In this document: positions 19,378 to 29,143 of the stretch, piece by piece | How the letters are laid out: every line of letters starts with the position of its first letter | Position numbering within the stretch: the first letter of the stretch is position 1 | Assembly (NCBI GenBank): GCA_001485295.1 | Contig: BBOA01000008.1 | Coordinates: 57,580-121,579 of the forward strand | Reading direction: 5' to 3' | Source: Type-B symbiont of Plautia stali | GTDB lineage: Bacteria; Pseudomonadota; Gammaproteobacteria; Enterobacterales; Enterobacteriaceae | Length of the DNA: 64,000 nt | Program-made: the position numbers and the translations under genes | Notes under the pieces: generated by a model | What the model saw: only the letters and a program-made list of their open reading frames with translations | What the model was told of the DNA's origin: nothing | The model's database searches: none

Positions 19378-20811
19378 ATGTTCAAGAACGCATTTGCGAA
19401 CCTGCAAAAGGTCGGTAAATCGCTCATGCTACCGGTATCGGTTCTGCCGATCGCCGGCATTTTATTAGGTGTTGGTTCGGCTAACTTTAGCTGGCTTCCG
19501 GCCGTGGTTTCCCATGTGATGGCGGAAGCGGGCGGCTCAGTGTTTGCTAATATGCCGCTTATCTTCGCTATCGGCGTGGCGCTCGGCTTTACGAACAATG
19601 ACGGCGTCTCCGCGCTGGCGTCGGTGGTGGCCTACGGCATCATGGTGAAAACCATGGCGGTGGTCTCGCCGCTGGTGCTACACCTGTCGGCTGAAGAGAT
19701 TGCCACGCATCATCTGGCGGACATGGGCGTGCTGGGCGGCATTATCGCCGGTGCGATAGCGGCCTATATGTTCAACCGCTTCTACCGTATTAAGCTGCCG
19801 GAGTATCTGGGCTTTTTTGCCGGTAAGCGCTTTGTGCCGATTATTTCCGGCCTGACGGCGATTATTCTGGGCGTGCTGCTCTCCTTTATCTGGCCGCCGA
19901 TTGGTTCGGCGATTCAGGAGTTCTCGCAGTGGGCCGCTTACCAGAACCCGGTTGTCGCCTTCGGCATTTACGGCGTAGTCGAGCGCGCGATGGTGCCGTT
20001 CGGCCTACACCATATCTGGAACGTGCCGTTCCAGATGCAGATTGGCGAATTCACTAACGCGGCGGGTCAGGTTTTCCACGGCGATATTCCTCGCTATATG
20101 GCGGGCGATCCGACGGCGGGCAAACTTTCTGGCGGCTTTCTGTTCAAAATGTATGGCCTGCCGGCGGCGGCGATTGCTATCTGGCATTCGGCGAAGCCTG
20201 AAAACCGTGCCAAAGTGGGCGGCATCATGATCTCCGCCGCGCTGACCGCGTTCCTGACCGGCATCACCGAGCCGATCGAGTTCTCGTTTATGTTCGTTGC
20301 GCCGATCCTCTATGTGATCCATGCGGTTCTGGCTGGCTTGGCGTTCCCGATCTGTATCCTTCTCGGCATGCGTGACGGCACCAGCTTCTCACACGGCCTA
20401 ATCGACTTTATCGTGCTGAGCGGAAACAGCAGCAAAATCTGGCTGTTCCCAATTGTCGGCATCATCTACGGTCTGGTGTACTACACCATTTTCCGTGTGC
20501 TGATTGTCAAGCTGAACCTGAAAACCGTTGGCCGCGAAGAGACGACCACCGAGTCCACTTCAGCAACCGGCAGCAAGATGGCGGGCAAACTGGTTGCCGC
20601 CTTTGGCGGCAAAGAGAACATCACTAACCTCGATGCCTGTATTACCCGTCTGCGCATCAGCGTGGCGGATGTAGGCAAGGTTGATCAGAATGAGCTGAAA
20701 AGCCTTGGCGCGCGTGGCGTGGTAGTGGCAGGCTCTGGGGTTCAGGCGATTTTCGGCACCAAATCCGATAACCTGAAAACCGATATGGACGACTACATTC
20801 GTAGCATATAA
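19378..20811 (+). CDS. ptsG: PTS glucose transporter EIICB
   Basis: PtsG imports and phosphorylates glucose. It has 477 residues, the same as E. coli, starting [19 protein letters not shown]. The membrane IIC domain (about 1-385) includes [15 protein letters not shown]; the IIB domain ends the protein, with the phosphorylated Cys near 421 in [13 protein letters not shown]. The Shine-Dalgarno is CAGGAG. The open frame extends upstream, but the start is set by the family N terminus. It is complete, while the adjacent sugar transporter is broken. Confidence 0.97.
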   Translation: MFKNAFANLQKVGKSLMLPVSVLPIAGILLGVGSANFSWLPAVVSHVMAEAGGSVFANMPLIFAIGVALGFTNNDGVSALASVVAYGIMVKTMAVVSPLVLHLSAEEIATHHLADMGVLGGIIAGAIAAYMFNRFYRIKLPEYLGFFAGKRFVPIISGLTAIILGVLLSFIWPPIGSAIQEFSQWAAYQNPVVAFGIYGVVERAMVPFGLHHIWNVPFQMQIGEFTNAAGQVFHGDIPRYMAGDPTAGKLSGGFLFKMYGLPAAAIAIWHSAKPENRAKVGGIMISAALTAFLTGITEPIEFSFMFVAPILYVIHAVLAGLAFPICILLGMRDGTSFSHGLIDFIVLSGNSSKIWLFPIVGIIYGLVYYTIFRVLIVKLNLKTVGREETTTESTSATGSKMAGKLVAAFGGKENITNLDACITRLRISVADVGKVDQNELKSLGARGVVVAGSGVQAIFGTKSDNLKTDMDDYIRSI

Positions 20812-20822
20812 TGCGTTATAAC

Positions 20823-20850
20823 AAAAAAGCCCCGTTACGGGGCTTTTTTT
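20823..20850 (+). terminator. ptsG terminator
   Basis: AAAAAAGCCCCGTTACGGGGCTTTTTTT: perfect stem with A- and T-runs, 12 bases after the ptsG stop. Confidence 0.9.
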
Positions 20851-20866
20851 AATCTGCGTGCTGCCA

Positions 20867-21582
20867 TCAGAGATAGACGTGCTGGTACTCCGTCAGGCAC
20901 AGCAGCGCCATCGCCTGACTGTACGGCATCGTGGTGAGCAGCACGTTGTGGTAGTAGTCGAGGTCACTGCCGATGGTAGTGCCGAACGACACCTGCCTTA
21001 GCCCGCCATCTTCGTCGATATTGGAATCACGCCGCGCCGCGCAGCGCGGCGATACCAGCAGGGTCAATACCAGCGCGCAGATCACCGAGAACACCAAACT
21101 AGTGTAGAAGAAGGAGAGCGGGTTCTCTTTGTCCAGCGCAGGAAGTCTGTTAGAATCACCAACAGCTGCACCAGCGCGATACGCACGCCGGAAAAGCGGG
21201 TTTTCTGTTTGAAATTGTCGGTCATATCTGGCACCAGCGTTTCATAAGGTACTAGGATGATGATGTAGGCCATGTCGAATAGCAGATAGGTGGCGAGATA
21301 CCACCAGAACCTCATACCACTCAGCCACATCAGGCTGTAGCTAAAGACACAGGGAATGGCGAGCAGGATAAAGGACTTTCGGCAGCCGAAGCGTTTTCCC
21401 AGTCAGGTGGAGCCGAAATTATCGGTCAGAAAGACAATTAGCAGGCTGACCGCGATGTCAAGCAACGCGCGCGGCGGCGAAAATAAAGGTCGCCTGAATC
21501 CAACTCAGGTCACAGAAGGTGGTGTAAAAGTAAAGCAGCTAAGCGGCGGACGGATGCTCCTTTTATTGCCATTGTCATACAT
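20867..21582 (-). pseudogene. Glycoside-pentoside-hexuronide (GPH) type sugar:cation symporter, disrupted
   Basis: Minus-strand fragments read SLLIVFLTDNFGS, then SYSLMWLSGMRFWWYLATY, VPYETLVPDMTDNFKQKT and FSGVRIALVQL, then in another frame a membrane segment with ARRDSNIDEDGGLRQV. This is the layout of the GPH branch of the MFS superfamily (YicJ/MelB-like), with PYETL typical of it. There are several stops and shifts, and the C-terminal helices are missing. The substrate cannot be inferred. Confidence 0.75.
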
Positions 21583-21841
21583 CTCTTGTTATCCGGACGA
21601 CATACTCGGAATAGATAGAAATAGAAAGTAGAGCCGCAGGCCGGGGCAAACCTTCGCATTTTCGACAGGCTCCTTTCGGTGAGGCAAAGTGGTAATTTGC
21701 GAAGGGGCACACAGAGAAAATAACGCGCGAAAATGGCGCAAAGGCAGGCAGTTAATCAGGGAAAAGTGGCCTTGAGCTTGAAAGAAAACAAATTCTTCAC
21801 GCATACTGATCAACTATCAATCAGGCTTAAGGAATTGCACC

Positions 21842-22192
21842 ATGGCTGAAGAAACCATTTTCAGTAAAATCATCCGTCGCGAAATCCCTGCCGACGTAGT
21901 GTATCAAGATGAACTGGTCACCGCATTTCGCGATATCTCTCCCAAAGCGCCGACCCATATTTTGATTGTTCCCAACGTGTTAATTCCTACCGCTAACGAC
22001 GCCCTGCCGGCTCACGAGCAGGCGCTGGGCCGCCTCTTCACCGTGGCGGCGAAAATCGCGCGTGCCGAGGGCATTGATGAAGACGGCTACCGCCTAATCG
22101 TCAACTGCAATCGTCACAGTGGTCAGGAAGTGTATCACATTCATATGCATCTGCTCGGCGGCCGTCCGCTGGGTCCGATGCTGGCCGACTGA
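21842..22192 (+). CDS. hinT: HinT purine nucleoside phosphoramidase
   Basis: HinT is a histidine-triad hydrolase of adenosine phosphoramidates and aminoacyl-AMP. It has 116 residues, with the HIT motif in [14 protein letters not shown] near the C terminus and [17 protein letters not shown] in the core. It is about three residues shorter than E. coli at the C terminus, which is known to vary. GGAA lies upstream of ATG. It is intact between a broken transporter and broken ycfL. Confidence 0.95.
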   Translation: MAEETIFSKIIRREIPADVVYQDELVTAFRDISPKAPTHILIVPNVLIPTANDALPAHEQALGRLFTVAAKIARAEGIDEDGYRLIVNCNRHSGQEVYHIHMHLLGGRPLGPMLAD

Positions 22193-22215
22193 TTTCTCCC
22201 ACACGGAAGCGAGCT

Positions 22216-22568
22216 ATGCGTCAATGACTGATGTGCCTGCAGCTCCTGCTAACACTGGCAGGCTGCAGTAGTGATAAACCGAAGATCGATACGTCGCAGT
22301 CGCTGGTTGATAGAGTCGTCAGTGCTCTCTGCCAGCATCATCACCGACGAGCCGGTGGATCGATGAAAAGGACGGGCAGCAGCGCGCGTAGCGTGCTCTA
22401 TAATCAGCCTGAACGCCGGTGGTCATCCACTATGCTACAAAGGCTTGGAAATTACGCCGCGTGGAACCGCCTCAAAGGGTCACTATACCGGCGCACAGCA
22501 GCATTGTTGCCGCTTCCCAAATGGGCAACCTGACGGCCAGCAAGGCTCGTCTCCACCTTTATCTCTGA
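22216..22568 (+). pseudogene. ycfL: ycfL lipoprotein, disrupted
   Basis: An ATG is followed after two codons by a stop. A lipoprotein signal (LLLTLAGCSSDKP) is readable in the next frame. Later pieces (SSARSVLYNQ, ITRGTASKGHYTGAQQHC, AARLHLYL) match the YcfL order in shifting frames. In E. coli ycfL lies between hinT and lpoB. Confidence 0.75.
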
Positions 22569-22578
22569 GGATTGTTAA

Positions 22579-23133
22579 GTGATTCGCCGACTCCCTCGTT
22601 CCGGAGCGCTGCTAATAGCGCTCATTCTTTGCGGCTGCGTAATTAAACAGCAGCAGACTGTGCCGGTTGAACCGACGCAACTCGCCGAACTTATGCAGCC
22701 GCAGCCGCCGAAGTTAAAAACCATCAACTGGGACGCCAGCGTGCAGCCGCTGGTGGCGCAGATGCTGCGTTCTTCCAACGGCGCCGCGCCGGGCAGCGTG
22801 CTGATGGTAGATCGCATCAAAAACAGCACCAACGGCGCGATGCAGAGCGGAAAAGCCACCGACGCGATTCAAAACGCGCTGGCCAACAACGGCAAGTTCC
22901 AGCTGGTGACTAACGATCAGCTGGCCCAGGCCAAGCAGACGCTGGGCCTCTCGCCGAACGACAGCCTTAACTCGCGCAGTAAAACGATCGGCTTGGCCCG
23001 CACGCTGAACGCGCAGTATGTGCTCTACAGCACCGCACAGGGCGATGTTAAGACCCCGACGCTGCAGATGCAGCTGATGCTGGTGCAGACCGGGGAGATT
23101 ATCTGGTCCGGCAAGGATGTTGCCCAGAACTGA
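22579..23133 (+). CDS. lpoB: Outer-membrane lipoprotein activator of PBP1b (LpoB)
   Basis: LpoB is anchored in the outer membrane and stimulates the synthase PBP1b through gaps in the sacculus. It starts with GTG; the signal peptide ends at a lipobox with Cys20 (ILCGC). A linker of about 35 residues (Pro/Gln rich, shorter than in E. coli) is followed by the globular domain with LLMVDRIKNSTNG-like and NALANNGKFQLV segments and the end LMLVQTGEIIWSGKD. It has 184 residues versus 213, mostly because of the short linker. Confidence 0.92.
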   Translation: MIRRLPRSGALLIALILCGCVIKQQQTVPVEPTQLAELMQPQPPKLKTINWDASVQPLVAQMLRSSNGAAPGSVLMVDRIKNSTNGAMQSGKATDAIQNALANNGKFQLVTNDQLAQAKQTLGLSPNDSLNSRSKTIGLARTLNAQYVLYSTAQGDVKTPTLQMQLMLVQTGEIIWSGKDVAQN

Positions 23134-23372
23134 TCTCACTCTGCTGGGTAAAACAGGCTGCCGGGCGCTGGCGCGGGCAGCCTGAAGCCGCTGCAGGGGC
23201 TGACCAGCCAGAGCCGCAAACTGGTGAACGAGAGTAGGGCGCTTTCGTCGTGCGGCCTGCGCCGTTCGCGCCGATCCCCTTCGTCGATCGCCAGCGCGAA
23301 GCCCGCCTCCTGCGTAAACTGCATCCCAGCGGCCTGACGCCGCGCCCGGTTACCGCGCTGCGCTAGCTAGAG
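23134..23372 (+). pseudogene. thiK: thiK (thiamine kinase) N-terminal remnant
   Basis: Fragments LQGLTSQSRKLV, then VRPAPFAPIPFVDRQREARLL and GLTPRPVTAL resemble the N-terminal lobe of the ThiK/aminoglycoside-phosphotransferase type kinase expected between lpoB and nagZ. The kinase C-terminal lobe is absent. At about 23370 the sequence passes directly into the body of nagZ. Identification rests on position plus a modest match. Confidence 0.55.
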
Positions 23373-24005
23373 CGCAAAGGCGAACCCCGGCTGATGGTAG
23401 CGGTCGATTAGGAGGGCGGAAGCGTGTAGCGCTTCCGCGACGGCGATGCAGTCTTTCGCGGCGCTGCACAATTTGCAGATCAGTGACGAGTTGGCGCAGC
23501 AGACGGGCTAGCAGATAGCAGCGGAGATAATCGCCATGGATATCGACATCAGCTTCGCGCCGGTGCTCGATCTGAGCCATATCAGCGTGGCCATCGGCGA
23601 CCGTTCGTTTCATGAAGATCTGCAGACCGTTCGTTTCATGAAGATCTGCAGATTGTGCAGATTGTGCTGGCGATGGCGCACCGCATTATCGCCAGCATAC
23701 ATGATGCCGTGATGCTGGCGCACGTTATTTATACTGACATCGAGCCGCTGCCCGCCAGCGGCTCGCCTCACTGGCTGAAAACGGTGCTGCATTAGTCGCT
23801 GTCGGCTGGGTGCGACATGATTCTAGTCTGCAACCATCGTCAGGGCGTGATTAGCGTGCTGGATAATTTGATCGCGATCGGCGCTAAACGCGTGCTGCGC
23901 CTGTTCCATCGGGGAACCGTTACCCGTCAGAGCCTAGAGCAGAACGCTCAGCAGCTGAGCAACCTGCAGGCGCACTGGCTGGAACACAAAGCGTCAGGGA
24001 AATAA
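23373..24005 (+). pseudogene. nagZ: nagZ beta-N-acetylhexosaminidase, disrupted
   Basis: The sequence starts inside NagZ at LMVAVD, then TAG, EGGSV, then TAG, and RFRDGDA, where the family has VDQEGGRVQRFREG. Further on it reads [46 protein letters not shown], and CDMILVCNHRQGVISVLDNL in successive frames. The catalytic KHFPGHG region is missing. A 26-bp tandem duplication is present. NagZ recycles anhydromuropeptides. Confidence 0.92.
23600..23651. repeat. 26-bp tandem duplication within nagZ remnant
   Basis: ACCGTTCGTTTCATGAAGAT plus CTGCAG occurs twice in direct succession (23600-23625 and 23626-23651), followed by a shorter duplicated CAGATTGTG. It is a typical slippage or short tandem duplication. 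Confidence 0.95.
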
Positions 24006-24039
24006 TCCATTCTCCCAGCGCGCAACGTTGAGGAGCATC

Positions 24040-24354
24040 ATGATTATTTATCTGCATGGTTCCGATTCCAACAGCCTAGGTAATCATGAAAAGGTGCTGC
24101 AGCTGCAGTTTATCGATCCTGACGTCAGGAATTTGCGGTGTCGGGCTTGTGCTGGCTACTGGGCGGAGCGTATCGGCTTTCTCTCTCTACGGCATTTGTC
24201 AGGCGATCTTCGTGACGAGGCGCTGGATAGTCAGCGCAGCCCGCAGCCGCTGCACCCCTTCTATGAGATTGTCTGGGATGATATCGAGAGCCATAAGTTC
24301 TGCGATATCTCGCCTCATCTGCAACGAATTAACGCTTTTAAAACATATGGAAAA
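24040..24354 (+). pseudogene. ycfP: ycfP esterase-like protein, internally deleted
   Basis: AGGAG and ATG lead to [19 protein letters not shown] and [10 protein letters not shown], the YcfP N terminus. The middle (about 70 residues) is lost in at least two deletions, and [31 protein letters not shown] and [15 protein letters not shown] follow. It then reads without a stop into the ndh fragment. The product, if any, would lack most of the alpha/beta hydrolase core. Confidence 0.85.
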
Positions 24355-24588
24355 CATTCTTGCCCAGCGCAGCGGTAAGCCGCTGAAAGCCCTATGTCTA
24401 TAAAAATCACGGCTCGCTGGTCTCGCTGTCGCGTTTCACACAGTCGGCGGTCTCTGATGCGCGGTTCGATGATTGTATAGGGGGCGCATCGCGCGTTTCG
24501 TCTACACTACGGCTATTTCAAGACCGCGCTGATGATGCTAGTCGGCAGCCTTAACCGCGTGATCCGCCCACGCCTCAAGCTACACTAA
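24347..24588 (+). pseudogene. ndh: ndh (NADH dehydrogenase II) C-terminal remnant
   Basis: The fragment reads [14 protein letters not shown] in one frame, NHGSLVSLSRF in another, then [17 protein letters not shown] and IRPRLKLH before a stop. This is the last ~90 residues of the type II NADH:quinone oxidoreductase. All of the FAD and NADH binding part is deleted; the deletion joins it to ycfP. In E. coli ndh follows ycfP. Confidence 0.88.
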
Positions 24589-24744
24589 TGTTTGACAAGC
24601 GGCGTCATCTTAACCCGCTGAACCATAACACCAATTAATTTAAATCCGGCTGTTTACCTGCTTATAACTCTCCGAAAAGCTGGTCCTGATCCGCTTGCGA
24701 TGCGTTTTCCTCCATTAATCTTTGCAATTTCGGGCCATCGGTAA

Positions 24745-25208
24745 AACTTCTTGCAATGACACGGCGGGTCGTCACGCCGTTCTGTGCCATAGCGATAGGG
24801 GACATCGTCGCGGCACGCATGCACGGTAACGACTTCAGCAGTATGCGCAGGTGCTTTCCGCGATGCTGATCAAAGAGAGCATTAAGCAGCCGCGACAGGA
24901 GTGTCGCAACGTGACACTCCTGTCGCGCGGTGCCGGCAGGATGAAAACAGCATCGCCGGTTCGGTGCTCTGGGCGCGCTCTAGCGGGCGGCTATGCCGGC
25001 AATCAGGTGCAAGGGCGGTTTGTAGGATCGCAACACCTACACCACCTCAGAGCAACGCTGTAAAACGGTTTACGATAAACAATAAAAGATGCTGGGGTTA
25101 TGAAGTGACCTATAAAATAGGCAACCAGCAGCGCAAAATCCGACCCTAGTACCCACATCCCGCTGGGACCATAACGGCCAGCTCATCTTGGACAGAAATC
25201 AGGCTTAA
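24745..25208 (+). pseudogene. ycfJ: ycfJ glycine-zipper protein, disrupted
   Basis: Pieces YAQVLSAMLIKESIKQPRQE, then QDENSIAGSVLWA, GYAGNQVQGRF, QRCKTVYDK-like, and GYEVTYKIGNQQRKI match YcfJ in several frames. The end reads QLILDRNQA and stop. A perfect 15-bp inverted repeat lies in the first third. In E. coli ycfJ follows ndh. Confidence 0.85.
24891..24927. repeat. 15-bp perfect inverted repeat in ycfJ remnant
   Basis: CGCGACAGGAGTGTC (24891-24905), loop GCAACGT, GACACTCCTGTCGCG (24913-24927). The left arm encodes the conserved PRQEC of YcfJ; the right arm has replaced the following codons, as expected from a template switch copying the left arm. Confidence 0.9.
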
Positions 25209-25253
25209 CGGGGCAGAGATTCCCAATGGGACTTTTTTATCTGGCGAGTGCAA

Positions 25254-25283
25254 AAGCGGATGAACGCCCGGTCTCATCCGCTT
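25254..25283 (-). terminator. Possible putA terminator
   Basis: Stem AAGCGGATGA/TCATCCGCTT with a ten-base loop, 11 bases past the putA stop. On the minus strand it is followed by only a short T-run (CTTTTGC). Confidence 0.5.
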
Positions 25284-25293
25284 GCCGGTTCCA

Positions 25294-28200
25294 TCAACCG
25301 ATAGTCATCAAACTGGCGTTGCCGCCCGCCGCCGCGGTGTTGACGCTCAGCGAACGCTCAATTAGCAGACGCTCCAGCAGCAGCTGAGTATCGCCGTGCG
25401 CAAAGTTCTGCACCGACACAATCGCGATGGCGCGCGCCGCAATCTGCTCGCACAGCGTGCGCAGCTGATCGGCGTCGCCGTGGTAGATCACCGCGTCGAA
25501 GTGGGTGGAGAGCGGATCCTTCGCCAGCGCGATACGCGCCTGCACCGCATGCGGCAGTGCGCCGCGCAGCTTGCGGTGCAGCTCGTCGTCCGGCCACAGC
25601 AGCTGGCTGCCGACGCTGGTCACCGCCGCCAGCTGCACCAGCGCATCCTGCTCGTTGTCGGCTAGGCAGAGGACACGTTCGCGCGGCAACAGCGAGAAGG
25701 TGTTGCGCTCGCCGGTCGGACCGGTCAGCAGCCGAACGGTGCCCGCCTGCGTTAGCGTAGCGTAGCGCAGGCAGATCGCGGCCAGCTCCGGCTTGTCCTG
25801 CTGCGCCCAAGCGGTGAAAGCTTTATGCGGCTCTAGCAGCGCCTCGCGCAGCGAACCGTCCACCGGACGCTCGCTATCCTGACGTTCGAAGGTTTTGCTC
25901 AGCGCTGCTTCCGGCCGACTGGCCAGCAGACGATAAAGGTAGAGCGGACCGCCCGCTTTCGGGCCGGTGCCCGAGAGGCCTTCACCGCCGAAAGGCTGCA
26001 CGCCGACCACTGCGCCCACCATATTACGGTTGACGTAGAGGTTGCCCACTTTAGCGTTGGCCGTGACCTGCGCGATGGTTTCGTCAATGCGGGTATGCAC
26101 GCCCAGAGTCAGGCCGTAGCCGCTGGCGTTGATCTGCTCGATCAGCTGCGGCAGTGCGTTGTGCGCGAAGCGCACCACATGCAGCACCGGACCGAAAATC
26201 TCTTTGTCGAGATCGCTGACCTGATCCAGCTCGATCAGCGTCGGCTTAATAAAGGTGCCGCTCTGCCACTCTGCGCTGTCATGCGGGTTCTCCTGTACCG
26301 CCTGATACACGGCGTTGCCTTTGTTGCGCATCGCCTGAATATGACGCTCGATATTGGCTTTCGCCTCGGCGTTAATCACCGGGCCGATATCGGTAGAGAG
26401 GCGCTCCGGATTGCCCATACGGCATTCGGCCATCGCGCCGCGCAGCATCTTCAAGGTATGGTCCGCTACATCCTCCTGAATGCAGAGCAGACGCAGCGCC
26501 GAACAGCGCTGTCCGGCGCTGTCGAACGCCGACGCCAGAATATCTATCACCACCTGTTCAGTAAGGGCGGAAGAATCGACGATCATCGCGTTCAGCCCGC
26601 CGGTTTCGGCGATCAGCGGCGTTGGACGGCCCTGCGGATTGAGATGACTAGCAAGGTTGCGCTGCAGCAGCTTCGCTACGGCGGTGGAGCCGGTAAACAT
26701 CACGCCGCGCACGCGCGGGTCGCAGGCCAGCTGGGCGCCGACGGTTTCGCCGTCGCCCGGCAGCAGCTGCAGCACTCCCGCAGGCACGCCTGCGTTCAGC
26801 AGGATCTGCACCGCCCGCGCGGCGATCAGCGGCGTCTGCTCCGCTGGCTTAGCCAGCACGCTGTTGCCCGCCGCCAGCGCGGCGGCAATCTGACCGGTGA
26901 AGATCGCAAGCGGGAAGTTCCACGGGCTGATGCAGACCACCGGGCCAAGCGGGCGATGGGTCTCGTTATCAAAATCGTCGCGCACCATGCCGGCATAGTA
27001 GCGCAGGAAATCGACCGCCTCGCGCACTTCGGCGATGGCGTTGTTATAGGTTTTACCCGCTTCACGCACCAGAATGCCGATCAGCTGCTGCATGCCGTCT
27101 TCCATATGCTGCGCCGCGCGCTCGAGAATCGCTGCGCGCTCGTCCGACGGCGTGGCGGACCAGATTGTCCCGGCGTTCACCGCAGCGTCCAGCGCCAGCG
27201 ACACTTCCGCTTCGCTGGCTTCGCGCACTTGGCCGACGATATCGCCTAGCGCGGCCGGGTTGATCACCGCGCGGGTGTCGCCGTCGCCCAGCTCGCCGTC
27301 GATGATCGGCTGCGCCAGCCAAGGCTGCGCGGCGCTGCTCAGCAGGGCGCTGGAGAGCGACGCCAGACGGTGTTCGTTAGCCATATCGATGCCCGCCGAG
27401 TTGCTGCGTCCCGCGCCATAGAGATCGCGCGGCAACGGAATTTTCGGATGCGGCAGGCCAATCGCGCCTTCGCTCGCGCCGAGCTTCTCAACCGCCGCGA
27501 CCGGATCTGCCACCAGCTCGTCAATTGGCAGCGAGGTGTCGGCGATGCGGTTAACGAAGGAGGTGTTAGCGCCGTTTTCCAGCAGACGGCGCACCAGATA
27601 GGCGAGCAGGGTTTCATGGGTGCCGACCGGCGCATAGATGCGGCATGGGCGGTTCAGCTTGCCGTTCGCCACCTTGCCAACCACCTGCTCATAGAGCGTT
27701 TCGCCCATGCCGTGCAGGCACTGGAACTCATACTGACCGGGATAGTAGTTATTACCCGCCAGCTGATAGATCGCCGCTAGCGTATGGGCGTTGTGGGTGG
27801 CGAACTGCGGGTAAATGAGGTTCGGTACCGCCAGCAGCTTGCGCGCGCAGGCGATATAGGAGATATCGGTATAGACCTTGCGGGTATAGACCGGATATCC
27901 TTCTAGGCCTTCCACCTGAGCGCGTTTGATTTCGCTGTCCCAGTACGCGCCTTTCACCAAGCGGATCATTAGGCGGCGACTGCTGCGCTGCGCCAGATCG
28001 ATCAGCGAGTCGATGACAAACGGGCAGCGCTTCATATAGGCTTGGATCACGAAGCCGATGCCGTTCCAACCCTCCAGCTGCGGCTCTAAGCAGAGTTTCT
28101 CCAGCAGATCGAGCGACAGCTCCAGACGGTCCGCCTCTTCGGCGTCGATATTGATACCGATGTCGTAAGAGCGCGCCAGCAGCGTCAGGGATTTGAGAAT

Positions 28201-29088
28201 CGGATACAACTCTTCCATTACGCGTTCATACTGGGCGCGGCTGTAGCGCGGATGCAGAGCGGAGAGCTTAATGGAGATGCCCGGTCCTTCATAAATGCCG
28301 CGTCCGTTGGAGGCTTTGCCGATGGCGTGGATCGCCTGCTGGTAGGAGACCAGATAGGCTTTGGCGTCGCTAGCAGTTAGCGCCGCTTCACCCAGCATAT
28401 CGTAGGAATAGCGGAAACCTTTCTCTTCCAGCTTGCGCGCGTTCGCCAGCGCCTCGGCTATGGTTTCGCTGGTAACGAACTGCTCTCCCATCAGACGTAT
28501 CGCCATATCGACCCCTTTGCGGATCAGTGACTCGCCACTCTTGCCGATCTTGCCGATAATGCAGTTCAGCGAGCGCGACAGATTGGCTTCGTTATGCGTG
28601 GACACTAGACGACCGGTAAACAGCAGCCCCCAAGTGGCGGCGTTGACGAACAGGGAAGGGCTGTGGCCCAGATGAGACTGCCAGTTGCCGTTGCTGATTT
28701 TATCGCGGATTAGCGCGTCGCGCGTCGGTTTGTCGGGAATACGCAGCAGCGCTTCCGCCAGACACATCAACGCCACACCCTCCTGAGAGGATAAAGAGAA
28801 CTCCTGCAGCAGACTTTGCACCATGCCGGCACGTCCGGTTGCACCTTTTTGGTGCCTCAGCTTGTTAGCGAGGCTGTATGCGAGCTGATGGGTTTTCTCC
28901 GCCAGCGCCGCCTGCAGGCGCGCCTGCTCCAGCAGCATCGGCACCGCGTCGGTCTCTGGGCGACGCCAGGCGGCTGTAATAGCGGCGCGCGCCACCGACT
29001 GCGGCAGAATGTGCTCCGCAAATTCGAGGAAGGGCTGATGCGTCTCTTCCGGCGCATTCAGCTTCACCCCCATGGTAGTAGTGCCCAT
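25294..29088 (-). CDS. putA: Proline dehydrogenase / P5C dehydrogenase, repressor domain deleted
   Basis: PutA oxidises proline to glutamate through two active sites. It has 1264 residues against 1320 in E. coli. The N terminus reads MGTTTMGVKLN and then continues APEETHQPFLEFAEHILPQS. The ribbon strand of the ribbon-helix-helix DNA-binding domain is there, but both helices and the linker (about residues 11-66 of E. coli) are removed in frame. The PRODH domain (LVKGAYWDSEIKRAQ, AYMKRCPFVIDSLI), the P5CDH domain (ISPWNFPLAIFTGQI, FTGSTAVAKLL, catalytic Cys in SAGQRCSALR) and the C-terminal SVNTAAAGGNASLMTIG are intact. A 9-base duplication adds IGK near residue 180. Catalysis should be possible; autorepression of put should not. 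Confidence 0.95.
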   Translation of the reverse strand: MGTTTMGVKLNAPEETHQPFLEFAEHILPQSVARAAITAAWRRPETDAVPMLLEQARLQAALAEKTHQLAYSLANKLRHQKGATGRAGMVQSLLQEFSLSSQEGVALMCLAEALLRIPDKPTRDALIRDKISNGNWQSHLGHSPSLFVNAATWGLLFTGRLVSTHNEANLSRSLNCIIGKIGKSGESLIRKGVDMAIRLMGEQFVTSETIAEALANARKLEEKGFRYSYDMLGEAALTASDAKAYLVSYQQAIHAIGKASNGRGIYEGPGISIKLSALHPRYSRAQYERVMEELYPILKSLTLLARSYDIGINIDAEEADRLELSLDLLEKLCLEPQLEGWNGIGFVIQAYMKRCPFVIDSLIDLAQRSSRRLMIRLVKGAYWDSEIKRAQVEGLEGYPVYTRKVYTDISYIACARKLLAVPNLIYPQFATHNAHTLAAIYQLAGNNYYPGQYEFQCLHGMGETLYEQVVGKVANGKLNRPCRIYAPVGTHETLLAYLVRRLLENGANTSFVNRIADTSLPIDELVADPVAAVEKLGASEGAIGLPHPKIPLPRDLYGAGRSNSAGIDMANEHRLASLSSALLSSAAQPWLAQPIIDGELGDGDTRAVINPAALGDIVGQVREASEAEVSLALDAAVNAGTIWSATPSDERAAILERAAQHMEDGMQQLIGILVREAGKTYNNAIAEVREAVDFLRYYAGMVRDDFDNETHRPLGPVVCISPWNFPLAIFTGQIAAALAAGNSVLAKPAEQTPLIAARAVQILLNAGVPAGVLQLLPGDGETVGAQLACDPRVRGVMFTGSTAVAKLLQRNLASHLNPQGRPTPLIAETGGLNAMIVDSSALTEQVVIDILASAFDSAGQRCSALRLLCIQEDVADHTLKMLRGAMAECRMGNPERLSTDIGPVINAEAKANIERHIQAMRNKGNAVYQAVQENPHDSAEWQSGTFIKPTLIELDQVSDLDKEIFGPVLHVVRFAHNALPQLIEQINASGYGLTLGVHTRIDETIAQVTANAKVGNLYVNRNMVGAVVGVQPFGGEGLSGTGPKAGGPLYLYRLLASRPEAALSKTFERQDSERPVDGSLREALLEPHKAFTAWAQQDKPELAAICLRYATLTQAGTVRLLTGPTGERNTFSLLPRERVLCLADNEQDALVQLAAVTSVGSQLLWPDDELHRKLRGALPHAVQARIALAKDPLSTHFDAVIYHGDADQLRTLCEQIAARAIAIVSVQNFAHGDTQLLLERLLIERSLSVNTAAAGGNASLMTIG

Positions 29089-29143
29089 GACGTCTCTGCT
29101 CCTATTGTCTGTATCTTACTGCGTAGGCAGCACTATTACTGAT

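Noticed and set aside
26095..27249. 384-codon plus-strand open frame opposite putA.
   Set aside because: Antisense shadow of a conserved gene, with His/Arg/Gln-rich composition typical of such frames.
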